DNA of 64,000 nt from Bacteroidota bacterium (lineage in GTDB: Bacteria; Bacteroidota; Bacteroidia; Bacteroidales; Dysgonomonadaceae): contig JAEZGN010000007.1 of assembly GCA_023437305.1 (NCBI GenBank), positions 186,001-250,000 on the forward strand, written 5' to 3'. The notes below the pieces were generated by a model. It searched no databases and was not told the origin of the DNA. It saw only the letters and a program-made list of their open reading frames with translations. The translations under genes and the position numbers were made by a program. Positions 51,755 to 59,288 of this stretch are shown here, piece by piece; the first letter of the stretch is position 1; every line of letters starts with the position of its first letter.

Positions 51755-52174
51755 ATGAAGATAGAACGAAGAAAAACAAGAACAGCCGAGGTATATACTG
51801 CATCATTGAATGATATAATGTTCTTTTTGTTGTTATTCTTTCTTATTATATCCACGATGGTGACACCTGCTGCTATCAGAGTGCTACTTCCCAATGCTGC
51901 AACCTCGGAAAAGGTAGTGACAAAGAAAAATATAAACGTGATCATAACAAAAGATTTACGATATTACATTGATGACAAAGAACTACAGAAAAGTGAATTA
52001 GAATCTGCATTGGGTGCTGTTCTGACAAAAGAGAAGACTGACAACCCTAATGTAGAAATGAACGTTCTGCTACAAGCTGATAAATCATTAAGTTTACAGG
52101 ATGTTGTAGATGTTATAGATATAGGAAATAAACTTCAGGTGAAGATGGTTCTTTTCACTCAAAAACCTGAATGA
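51755..52174 (+). CDS. ExbD/TolR biopolymer transport protein
   Basis: ExbD/TolR-type subunit of 139 residues. The single helix is at 24-43 (FFLLLFFLIISTMVTPAAI), preceded by the conserved Asp (LNDIMFF) that carries protons. The periplasmic domain (60-139) has the usual two alpha-beta units (TKDLRYYIDDKEL, then VLLQADKSLSLQDVVDVIDIGNKLQV). It forms a pair with the preceding ExbB-type gene. The gap to the following sigma factor is 121 bases with no obvious terminator. Confidence 0.9.
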   Translation: MKIERRKTRTAEVYTASLNDIMFFLLLFFLIISTMVTPAAIRVLLPNAATSEKVVTKKNINVIITKDLRYYIDDKELQKSELESALGAVLTKEKTDNPNVEMNVLLQADKSLSLQDVVDVIDIGNKLQVKMVLFTQKPE

Positions 52175-52295
52175 TTATTTCTACACAAGAATCTTTATAT
52201 TGTAAAGTAAAAGAAGAGGTGATATAATTATTTTTATCACAAACAGATGCAACACTTCCACAAATAATGCATCTTTAAAGTGAGGCTTAGCCAAT

Positions 52296-52844
52296 ATGGA
52301 TGAACTGCAAATGATAGCAGGCTGTAAAGAACAAAAGAGGGAAGCTCAAAAAATGCTCTACGAAACTTACGCACGTAAGATGTATAGCATATGTCTCCGT
52401 TATAGTTCGGATCAGGATGCTGCGCAGGATCTTTTACAGGATGGCTTTATGAAAGTTTTTTCAAATATCGGTTCATATCAAGAAAGAGGTTCTTTTGAAG
52501 GATGGATGAAACGCGTATTTATAAACCTTGCTTTAGAAAACTTAAGAAAGAAAAAATCAATATTTCATTCTTCTGAGGATATCCAAAATCTCCCGGAGGT
52601 CGTTGATGAATCAACCGAAGACGATCAGATGTATAGGATATCAGAAACGGAGCTATTGAAAATGGTACAAGAATTACCGAAAGGTTACTCTACTGTTTTT
52701 AATTTGTATGCTATAGAAGATTACTCCCATAAAGAAATTGCTGATATGCTTGGTATAAGTGAAGGAACTTCTCGCTCACAGTATGTGAGGGCCAGACAAA
52801 TATTGCAAGATAGGGTGAAAAAATATGTAAAAGAGAGAGTTTAG
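52296..52844 (+). CDS. ECF-type RNA polymerase sigma factor
   Basis: Sigma-70 family ECF factor, 182 residues. Region 2 (15-85) contains YSSDQDAAQDLLQDGFMKVF and the DNA-melting FEGWMKRVFINLALENLRKKK; region 4 (120-175) contains LPKGYSTVFNLYAIEDYSHKEIADMLGISEGTSRSQYVRARQIL, the -35-binding helix-turn-helix. The stop is only 2 bases from the next gene, so the barrel protein is its direct partner and probably its regulator. It lacks the SusC/FecR context of transport-linked ECF factors. Confidence 0.93.
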   Translation: MDELQMIAGCKEQKREAQKMLYETYARKMYSICLRYSSDQDAAQDLLQDGFMKVFSNIGSYQERGSFEGWMKRVFINLALENLRKKKSIFHSSEDIQNLPEVVDESTEDDQMYRISETELLKMVQELPKGYSTVFNLYAIEDYSHKEIADMLGISEGTSRSQYVRARQILQDRVKKYVKERV

Positions 52845-52846
52845 AA

Positions 52847-54112
52847 ATGATGGAAGAAAAAGACAAAATAAAGGATCTATTCTCCTCAAAGTTGAAAGAC
52901 TTTGAGCCGGAAGCGCCTGCATCCCTATGGGGCGGGTTAGATCAGCTTTTGTCTCAGCAGGCAGCACCTGCTGACCCATCTTCTGCGTCTAGCTCTTCCT
53001 CATCTTCGGCGGGTTCGTCTGCTGCGACAGCCTCTAAGGTATCGCTAATAAAAACAGCATTAATTACAATAGGTGTTGCAGCGGCTGTTGTTACCGGAGT
53101 TCTACTGATTCCAAAAGGCAGTAATTTGGTTGTGCCGGAAGAACCAAAAGTTGCTACAATCAAAGATGCTATTCAGGATACAATCAAGCTTGATGATACA
53201 ACGATTGTGATTCCTTCACGACCTGCTATAAGACCTATTATAGCAAGAGCCGAGCTACAGGAGGAGAAAGCAATTGTTGCTAATGTCCCTGCTTCAGCTC
53301 CTGCACAAGAGCCGGAGAAGGAATCGGCTAAACCAGAAAAGAAAGAAGAAGTTGTAAAAGGGAAGCGACTGTTTACTGACGATCATAAGGAGGTAAAACT
53401 GTTGCCTAAGAAGAAATCGGGTTCAGGGATTTCTGTTGGATTATCCGCAAATTCAGCATTGTTTGGACAAGACATCAGTCAGAATGGTGGACGTTTATTA
53501 TTCTCTTATCCTACTAGAAGCAGATCCTTCAATGATGCTCTTGATAAAGAGAATAAAGAATTTAAATTACAACATCATTTACCAATTTCATTCGGATTGA
53601 AGGTGTCTAAAAGCATTGCTCCTAATTTGTCTTTAGAGACAGGCATCGTTTATACATATCTTTCTTCTAAGGTAACATCAAATAGTAACTTTAATATTCG
53701 AGAAAATCAATACTTCCATTATTTAGGTGTGCCACTAACATTGAATTATAAATTCTATGAGCTGGGTAAGGCTAAATTTTATTTATCTGCCGGAGGCATG
53801 GTACAAAAGGATATTAAAGGACAATATGAAAGTAAAGTCGGGTATACCCCGTCTACTCTTATTGTTATGGGAGTGTCGCACGATCTTTATTATTTAGAGC
53901 CATATTATATAAAAGAATCAATAAAACAGGCTAATCCTCAATTTTCTGCAAATGTAGGGATAGGAGGTGCATATCCTATTTATAAAAAATTGTATCTTTA
54001 CGGAACGATTGGAGGTGCTTATTATTTTGATGCCGGAAATAAGTACTCCACAATATACTCAGATCGAAAAATTCAATTGGATTTTAATCTGGGTGTTAAG
54101 TTCGATTTTTAA
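52847..54112 (+). CDS. Single-helix protein with N-terminal anti-sigma-like segment and C-terminal outer-membrane beta-barrel
   Basis: A 421-residue protein with an unusual composite layout. Residues 1-45 are short and charged (DLFSSKLKDFEPEAPASLW), a segment seen in Bacteroidota proteins beside ECF sigma genes and probably cytoplasmic. Residues 46-64 are a Ser/Ala tract (SSASSSSSSSAGSSAATAS). Residues 65-88 form one membrane helix (SLIKTALITIGVAAAVVTGVLL). Residues 90-190 are a Pro/Lys/Glu-rich linker. Residues 193-421 are an outer-membrane beta-barrel of the OMP_b-brl type with repeated strand ends in Tyr/Phe and a terminal Phe (LDFNLGVKFDF). Read literally, the chain would cross both membranes. 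It has no signal peptide of its own. Its start is 2 bases after the sigma factor stop. Confidence 0.7.
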   Translation: MMEEKDKIKDLFSSKLKDFEPEAPASLWGGLDQLLSQQAAPADPSSASSSSSSSAGSSAATASKVSLIKTALITIGVAAAVVTGVLLIPKGSNLVVPEEPKVATIKDAIQDTIKLDDTTIVIPSRPAIRPIIARAELQEEKAIVANVPASAPAQEPEKESAKPEKKEEVVKGKRLFTDDHKEVKLLPKKKSGSGISVGLSANSALFGQDISQNGGRLLFSYPTRSRSFNDALDKENKEFKLQHHLPISFGLKVSKSIAPNLSLETGIVYTYLSSKVTSNSNFNIRENQYFHYLGVPLTLNYKFYELGKAKFYLSAGGMVQKDIKGQYESKVGYTPSTLIVMGVSHDLYYLEPYYIKESIKQANPQFSANVGIGGAYPIYKKLYLYGTIGGAYYFDAGNKYSTIYSDRKIQLDFNLGVKFDF

Positions 54113-54137
54113 TATTTACGAATAATTAATTTAAAAC

Positions 54138-54959
54138 ATGAAAACATCAATACTAAAATTGATCTGTGGAGTATTTGCTGTAGGGCTTTTATTTTCTTCT
54201 TGCCTTGGAGACAGCGATAATAAGATAAATATAAACAATGACTATGTCTTTGTAACCACCAAAGAGGGTATGAAAGTTGCCGCTGTAGCAACTTACAGAA
54301 CATGGATCGTTACAGATCAGGTAAAAGCTTCGAATACTGTAGAAGGACAGTATTATACGATGGGCTACTCTATAAATACTTCGCAATCATTGGGTAATGG
54401 GATTTATCAAGGAACCGATTTTGGTGAACCTTTGGTTAGAATAGAGCAAACTAGTGTGGCCGTTAAAGCTCCCGATAGAGCAGATGACTTCAACCCAACG
54501 ATATTCGCATCTCCATTTCCTTATCCGATAAAAGATTTTTTTGGAGACGGATGGGTTTTTGGAGCTCAGGCAGAATTGAAAGAAGGAACTGTTGCAGATA
54601 TGTATTTTTATTATGATGCTTCTAATCAAAAAGAAGAAGTCAATGGAGTAGTTCAAGAAATAGGGAATAATAAGATAATTATCGATGTTAGATTTGGAAA
54701 AAGGCTTGAAGGTAATGGAGCTCTAGGTAGTAGACCTATATTGTATGTAGCGAAAATGTCACAACTGAGATCATACTTCCAATATCAGAGTGGAAAATTT
54801 AGTTTCGGTAATGAAAAAAGTGTTGCTATCCCTATAAAATTCCGTTATCGCAAGACCGTGACAGAAAATGGTCAAAATGTTGTAAAAGAAACATTAGATG
54901 GTAATTGGAACACCGACTCATCAGCTAAATACCTCTTATACTTTGAATCTGCATCTTGA
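54138..54959 (+). CDS. Lipoprotein, possibly NigD-like
   Basis: A 273-residue lipoprotein with the lipobox LLFSSC (Cys22) followed by LGDSD. The mature part is a beta-rich domain with an N-terminal OB-like strand set (YVFVTTKEGMKVAAVATYRTW) and a long second domain; the SSCLGDSD start and the general outline resemble the NigD-like family of Bacteroidota, which has no known activity. The gene is 25 bases after the barrel protein and is followed by a terminator, so it probably completes the sigma-barrel transcript. Confidence 0.7.
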   Translation: MKTSILKLICGVFAVGLLFSSCLGDSDNKININNDYVFVTTKEGMKVAAVATYRTWIVTDQVKASNTVEGQYYTMGYSINTSQSLGNGIYQGTDFGEPLVRIEQTSVAVKAPDRADDFNPTIFASPFPYPIKDFFGDGWVFGAQAELKEGTVADMYFYYDASNQKEEVNGVVQEIGNNKIIIDVRFGKRLEGNGALGSRPILYVAKMSQLRSYFQYQSGKFSFGNEKSVAIPIKFRYRKTVTENGQNVVKETLDGNWNTDSSAKYLLYFESAS

Positions 54960-54987
54960 TAAATAGTATATGATGAAATATATGAGA

Positions 54988-55018
54988 AGGCACAACAATC
55001 AAAAGTTGTGCTTTTTTA
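54988..55018 (+). terminator. Terminator after the lipoprotein gene
   Basis: GCACAAC (54990-54996) pairs with GTTGTGC (55005-55011), followed by six T residues; it closes the presumed exbB to lipoprotein transcript. Confidence 0.85.
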
Positions 55019-55063
55019 TTGTAAATAAGTTTTTATATTTATATTGAAAAAAGACTATAGAGA

Positions 55064-55579
55064 ATGATTGAAATTGTAAAGGAATATCTACCTCAGATTA
55101 TAGCGTCAGTTTTTATTATATTACTAACGCCATTATCGAAATATATATCAAGAAAGATAATAACAAAATATGGGCAGCTAACTTTAAAGGCTGAGGCTCG
55201 CATATTTCAGATAATACAGGTAATCAACATCCTGATCAATTTTGTTTGTGTTGTTGCGCTTGCGATTATATGGGGCGTACAACCTCAAAATATGCTGGTC
55301 GCCGTTTCTTCGATATTTGCTGTTATTGGGGTTGCTTTGTTTGCACAATGGTCTATTCTGAGCAATATAACAGCAGGTATTATAATTTTCTTTTCGATGC
55401 CTTTCAGGATAGGAGATAAGATACATATTCTGGATAAGGATACACCAATAGAGGCTATAATAGAAAATGTACTTACTTTCCATACATACCTGAGAACAAT
55501 GGATGGAGAGCAAATAATCATACCTAACTCTTTATTTCTTCAAAAAATAGTATCCGTTGGAAAACCGAAAGAAGAATAA
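55064..55579 (+). CDS. Small MscS-like mechanosensitive channel protein
   Basis: A 171-residue protein of the MscS family. Two or three N-terminal helices are present (8-25, 48-70, 75-98) and the pore-lining type helix with alternating Gly/Ala (NMLVAVSSIFAVIGVALFAQWSILSNITAGIII) precedes the beta domain (PFRIGDKIHI, then IIPNSLFLQKIV), a clear MscS signature. It is shorter than Escherichia coli MscS because the C-terminal vestibule is missing; such short forms are common in Bacteroidota and may be complete. It stands alone. Confidence 0.8.
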   Translation: MIEIVKEYLPQIIASVFIILLTPLSKYISRKIITKYGQLTLKAEARIFQIIQVINILINFVCVVALAIIWGVQPQNMLVAVSSIFAVIGVALFAQWSILSNITAGIIIFFSMPFRIGDKIHILDKDTPIEAIIENVLTFHTYLRTMDGEQIIIPNSLFLQKIVSVGKPKEE

Positions 55580-55674
55580 TGAAATAGTAGCAAGCGATTT
55601 TTATTATCGCCAAGCAATATTTATTTTCCTCCTACTACTCTGATGCGAAACAAATTTATTTTTAATTCCGAAAT

Positions 55675-55698
55675 ATATCAATAAATATTTATTGATAT
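55675..55698. promoter_or_regulatory. Perfect 24-bp palindrome at the DUF2975/XRE promoter
   Basis: The half-site ATATCAATAAAT (55675-55686) is followed directly by its exact reverse complement (55687-55698). The -33 TTG of the promoter (55692-55694) lies inside it, so binding of a dimeric regulator would block RNA polymerase. The encoded XRE protein is the natural candidate. Confidence 0.75.
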
Positions 55699-55720
55699 GC
55701 GATAAATTATTATATATTTG
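55692..55720 (+). promoter_or_regulatory. Promoter of the DUF2975/XRE cassette
   Basis: TTG at 55692-55694 and TATATTTG at 55713-55720 are separated by 18 bases. RNA should start near 55727, 36 bases before the DUF2975 ATG. Confidence 0.7.
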
Positions 55721-55762
55721 CAGGTAATTATTTAGTGATTAGTCTATAATTAAAAAATCATT

Positions 55763-56245
55763 ATGAAAAGAATTTCAATCGTTTTTCTTCAGATAGTAGT
55801 TGTTTTGATCGGTCTCGGGACTCTTACCCTTATGCTTTGGGAGCCTCATCTTGAAGGCCGAAATGTAAATGCTACACTCTTTGATATTTACTTCAAAGAT
55901 CCATTCTTGGCATACGCGTATATCGCATCTATTTCTTTCTTTGCAGTGTTGTATCAAACATTTAAGCTTTTAGGATACATCGGACAAAACAAAGTATTCT
56001 CACTAAACTCTGTTAGATCTTTGCGAACAATAAAATATAGTGCAATAATTCTGATTGCTTTTATTCTTGGCGCAGAAGTTTACTTTTTTATATTTGAGCG
56101 CGGAAAGGATGATATTGCCGGTGGAGTTGCTATGGGGCTTTTAATGATTTTTGTTTCAGTTGTAATCGCGACTGCTGCGGCTGTGGGTGAAAGAGTTTTA
56201 CAAAATGGAGTAGATATAAAGTCTGAAAATGACTTAACAATTTAA
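55763..56245 (+). CDS. DUF2975 membrane protein
   Basis: A 160-residue integral membrane protein of the DUF2975 family with four helices (about 7-27, 48-68, 92-110 and 122-145) and short loops. The function is unknown. It contains a conserved FSLNSVRSLRTIKYSAI stretch between helices two and three. The family is nearly always encoded beside a small XRE regulator, as here, and the two probably form a membrane-linked switch. The promoter carries a perfect palindrome. Confidence 0.85.
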   Translation: MKRISIVFLQIVVVLIGLGTLTLMLWEPHLEGRNVNATLFDIYFKDPFLAYAYIASISFFAVLYQTFKLLGYIGQNKVFSLNSVRSLRTIKYSAIILIAFILGAEVYFFIFERGKDDIAGGVAMGLLMIFVSVVIATAAAVGERVLQNGVDIKSENDLTI

Positions 56246-56257
56246 AGAACAAAAAAA

Positions 56258-56470
56258 TTGGCAATTATAATCAACATAGACGTGATGCTTGCAAAGCGAA
56301 AGATGAGTGTCACCGAGCTTACAGAGAAAGTCGGAATAACGATGGCTAATATCTCAATATTGAAAAATGGAAAAGCGAAAGCAATTCGACTATCTACTTT
56401 AGAGTCGATCTGCAAGGCTTTGGACTGTCAGCCAGGAGATATTATAGAATATAAGGACGACGCACAGTAA
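56258..56470 (+). CDS. XRE family helix-turn-helix regulator
   Basis: A 70-residue Cro/C1-type DNA-binding protein with the five-helix domain filling the whole chain (MSVTELTEKVGITMANISIL is the helix-turn-helix, then KAKAIRLSTLESICKALDCQPGDIIEY). The start codon is TTG at 56258, giving MAIIINIDVMLAKRKMS, which matches the conserved beginning of this family; the first ATG at 56285 would remove the conserved IIINIDVM strand. It follows DUF2975 after 12 bases. A likely autorepressor binding the 24-bp palindrome upstream. Confidence 0.88.
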   Translation: MAIIINIDVMLAKRKMSVTELTEKVGITMANISILKNGKAKAIRLSTLESICKALDCQPGDIIEYKDDAQ

Positions 56471-56572
56471 GGAGGTATGTTTCCTGTTTGTTAGGCTTAT
56501 GCTTTCAATAAACGTTTGAAGTAGGCTAACATCCTATGAGCTTTTCTTTTGCTTTATACATTAAATTTGGTT

Positions 56573-56606
56573 TTGCTACCGTTGCAAAATCTTTTTTCTA
56601 TATTTG
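56573..56606 (+). promoter_or_regulatory. Promoter of ssb
   Basis: TATATTTG at 56599-56606 is a clear -7 box; TTG at 56573-56575 gives a spacing of 23 bases (a second TTG at 56582-56584 is too close). Confidence 0.5.
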
Positions 56607-56636
56607 TGTATCTATAGTTAAAAAATATTTCAGAAT

Positions 56637-57101
56637 ATGTCGATAAATAAAGTAATACTGGTAGGAAATGTAGGGAAAGACCCCGATGTAAAATATTTTG
56701 ATAACGGGAGCGTTGTTGCTAACTTTACGTTGGCTACTACCGAAAGAGGATACACTGCTGCAAACGGAACTCAAATACCTGACCGTACAGAATGGCATAA
56801 TATTGTCTGTTGGCGTGGCTTGGCTAAAGTAGCAGAACAGTTTGTGAGAAAAGGAACTCAGGTATATGTGGAAGGAAAGATTCGTTCGCGCACCTACGAT
56901 GATGCCAATGGGGTAAAACGTTACGTTAACGAGATATATGCAGACAATCTGGAACTACTGGGAAGCCGCAAGCGTGAAGGTGGAGACTCTCCTGCCGGCT
57001 ATGGATCTCCTACGGGTTATGGTTCGGATAACACGCCGTCTGAGAATACAGGATATCAAACTCCTCCAATGATGGGAGAGGAAGATGACCTGCCATTCTG
57101 A
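56637..57101 (+). CDS. ssb: Single-stranded DNA-binding protein
   Basis: SSB of 154 residues. The OB fold covers 1-110 (KVILVGNVGKDPDVKYF, then VANFTLATTER, WHNIVCWRGLAKVAEQFVRKG and QVYVEGKIR). The tail is Gly/Ser/Tyr-rich (SPAGYGSPTGYGSDN) and ends in EEDDLPF, the acidic peptide that recruits repair proteins. In most Bacteroidales this gene follows mutY and precedes gldE; here mutY is 17 kb away and gldD comes next. Confidence 0.97.
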   Translation: MSINKVILVGNVGKDPDVKYFDNGSVVANFTLATTERGYTAANGTQIPDRTEWHNIVCWRGLAKVAEQFVRKGTQVYVEGKIRSRTYDDANGVKRYVNEIYADNLELLGSRKREGGDSPAGYGSPTGYGSDNTPSENTGYQTPPMMGEEDDLPF

Positions 57102-57166
57102 TTTAGAAACAGAAAGATATGATAATGACTTTCTTTGAGGAAGTGTATAGAATAAAATATAAAACT

Positions 57167-57216
57167 GAACAGATTAAGTAGAATAGTAGCCACTGTTTGA
57201 TTAATCTGTTCTTTGT
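57167..57216 (+). terminator. Hairpin between ssb and gldD
   Basis: GAACAGATTA (57167-57176) pairs with TAATCTGTTC (57202-57211), with a 25-base loop and a weak T run (TTTG). It may separate the ssb and gldD transcripts. Confidence 0.5.
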
Positions 57217-57225
57217 ATTGTTGCG

Positions 57226-57789
57226 ATGAAAATATTTAGTATCCTTTTTCTTGCTTGTGCATTTGCTTTAAGTTCTTGTAGCGAATATACCCCTAAGCCT
57301 ATTGGATATGCTCGTATAGAAAAGGACGTTGCTGATACGGTCAGATTACATGGCTCCAACTTCTCTTTTTTATACTCCTCACTTGCAAAAATAGAATACT
57401 TGAAGCCCGAAGTTAAAAATGAAGTTTGGTTCAATATTTATTATCCGACATACAAAGCAAAAGTTTATTGTACCTATATCCCTACTAATAATAAAGAATT
57501 ATCTAAAATGCTTGATGATAGTCATCAATTGGCATATAGCCATGCGGTGAGGGCGGAGAGTATATCCCAAACACAATTTTCTGATTCGCTAAAACATTTA
57601 TCAGGCCTGATATATGACATCAAGGGCTCTGTTGCATCTCCTATCCAATTTTATGTAACCAATAATTCTTCAAAATTTCTGAGAGGTGCGTTATATTTTG
57701 ATGATGTTGTTAAATCCGACTCAGTCGCTCCTGTCGTTGCCTTTTTACGTGACGATATTGTTCGCATGATGGAGTCATTGCAATGGTAG
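57226..57789 (+). CDS. gldD: GldD-like lipoprotein
   Basis: Lipoprotein of 187 residues with the lipobox FALSSC (Cys18), followed by EYTPKPIGYARIE, the signature of the GldD family. GldD is needed for gliding and type IX secretion in Flavobacterium, but homologues exist in non-motile Bacteroidales, where the role is unclear. The mature domain is beta-rich with two C-terminal helices (LRDDIVRMMESLQW). The expected neighbour gldE is not found between ssb and this gene; the 124-base gap contains only a hairpin and no long frame. Confidence 0.85.
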   Translation: MKIFSILFLACAFALSSCSEYTPKPIGYARIEKDVADTVRLHGSNFSFLYSSLAKIEYLKPEVKNEVWFNIYYPTYKAKVYCTYIPTNNKELSKMLDDSHQLAYSHAVRAESISQTQFSDSLKHLSGLIYDIKGSVASPIQFYVTNNSSKFLRGALYFDDVVKSDSVAPVVAFLRDDIVRMMESLQW

Positions 57790-57796
57790 GGTAATA

Positions 57797-59287
57797 ATGG
57801 AAATTAGAAATAAAAAAAGGAAAGTTTCTTGTGTTTATATCCTGCTTTTTGCGATAGGTATTGGCCTGTTCACTTACCTCGACTTTACAGATATAGCCAT
57901 GCCTTATGATGATGCATACTCGGTATTTATGCTGAAATCGTCATACACTGATATCGCAAAAATTACCGCAGAAGATGTTCATCCGCCCTTCTATTATTGG
58001 GGGCTCAAAGCATTCAGCTCAATCTTCGGAGACACTATCTTTTTATTAAGGTTTTTTTCTGCATTGGGTATATTTGCTACATTCTTGCTGGGGTATTTCC
58101 CTATAAGGAAACAATTTGGAGATAGAGTGGCACTTATATTTATCTCTCTTCTTATCATGTTCCCCGTTACGCAATATTTGGTAACAGATATACGGATGTA
58201 CTCGTGGACTATGTTTTTTGTATTGGCTTGTGCTATTTGTGGCTATAAGATTTACTCAGAAGGTTATTTCCGAAATTGGGTGTTGTTTCTAATAACCGCA
58301 CTTTGTGCTGCCTATTTGCATAACTATGGGCTGCTGAGCGTTGTAGGCATTTATATTTTCCTGCTTATATTTTTAGTACATGGAAAGAAGGAGTGGAGGC
58401 GTTTGATTTACTGTGGAATAATATTCTCTGCTTTGTATGCCCCTTGGCTCTTACAACTGATATGGCAGTTTTCAGATGTTGCTAAGGATTATTGGATAAA
58501 ACCGCTGACATTAAACGATTTGTTTCTGCACATCTACTATTTTTATTCTCCTAAAGAGATTTGGAGGCCATTTGCCGATTTTTCTAAAATACAAATGATG
58601 ATAGGACTCATTATTGTGATGAGTATTCAATTGATAATAACACTCAAAGTTTTGCGTTCGGGGATTAAAGACAGAGATAAAAAGACTTATCTGGCGATCA
58701 TCTCTTTTCTTGTATTTCTTTTTCCTGTTTTAATCGCGGCTTTGATTTCAATACTATATGTTCCAATACTGGCAAGCCGTTATATGACATGTTCTTTTGG
58801 GCTTTTCGTTTTAAGCTTGGCTTTTATTCTTGCCAAGGCATACGAGTATCCGGCTTATAGAAGGTTAACAAATGTATTCTTTGTGTTAATGGTTTTTGTA
58901 GGGGGAGTTCGCGTATATTCAGGAGTAAAATATTACAACGAAACAGAATCCTTATACCACAAAATACGCGAGTTTACTACCTGTAATGGAGAAAAACAGA
59001 TGCTTGTCGCCGCCGATTCTTCTTACTCGGTAATGCCGCGTTTACAGATTATTGTTCCCGACAGTCATTTTTTCATTTTAAATAGAACGGTTGAGAAAGA
59101 TTTCAGACCTTTTGTGTTTCAAGAAATAGATTCTATCCCTCTTTGCGATTTTATTTTCGTACACCATGAGCCAAAAGGAGTGAGTGCAGACTTTAGGAAA
59201 TACCAACAACAGCTATCCGAACATTATGTCTTCTCAGACAGCTTACAGGCTTTGGATTCTTATTTTTATAAGCTTAAATTGAGATAG
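57797..59287 (+). CDS. GT39/ArnT-like membrane glycosyltransferase
   Basis: A 496-residue polytopic glycosyltransferase of the GT-C fold (PMT_2/ArnT group), using a polyprenyl-phosphate sugar as donor outside the inner membrane. About ten helices are visible. The catalytic acidic motif is in the first external loop (PYDDAYSVFML near 32-42), and VHPPFYYWGLKAF follows, typical of the group. The C-terminal 100 residues are a soluble domain. The acceptor is unknown. It begins 7 bases after gldD and its stop lies 1 base from the stop of the convergent gene at 59289, with no terminator between them. Confidence 0.87.
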   Translation: MEIRNKKRKVSCVYILLFAIGIGLFTYLDFTDIAMPYDDAYSVFMLKSSYTDIAKITAEDVHPPFYYWGLKAFSSIFGDTIFLLRFFSALGIFATFLLGYFPIRKQFGDRVALIFISLLIMFPVTQYLVTDIRMYSWTMFFVLACAICGYKIYSEGYFRNWVLFLITALCAAYLHNYGLLSVVGIYIFLLIFLVHGKKEWRRLIYCGIIFSALYAPWLLQLIWQFSDVAKDYWIKPLTLNDLFLHIYYFYSPKEIWRPFADFSKIQMMIGLIIVMSIQLIITLKVLRSGIKDRDKKTYLAIISFLVFLFPVLIAALISILYVPILASRYMTCSFGLFVLSLAFILAKAYEYPAYRRLTNVFFVLMVFVGGVRVYSGVKYYNETESLYHKIREFTTCNGEKQMLVAADSSYSVMPRLQIIVPDSHFFILNRTVEKDFRPFVFQEIDSIPLCDFIFVHHEPKGVSADFRKYQQQLSEHYVFSDSLQALDSYFYKLKLR

Positions 59288-59288
59288 G

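Noticed and set aside
52212..52286. Inverted repeats GTGATA/TATCAC and GATGCA/TGCATC before the sigma factor gene
   Set aside because: Each arm has only six bases in AT-rich DNA and they are not placed next to a recognisable promoter, so I do not call an operator.
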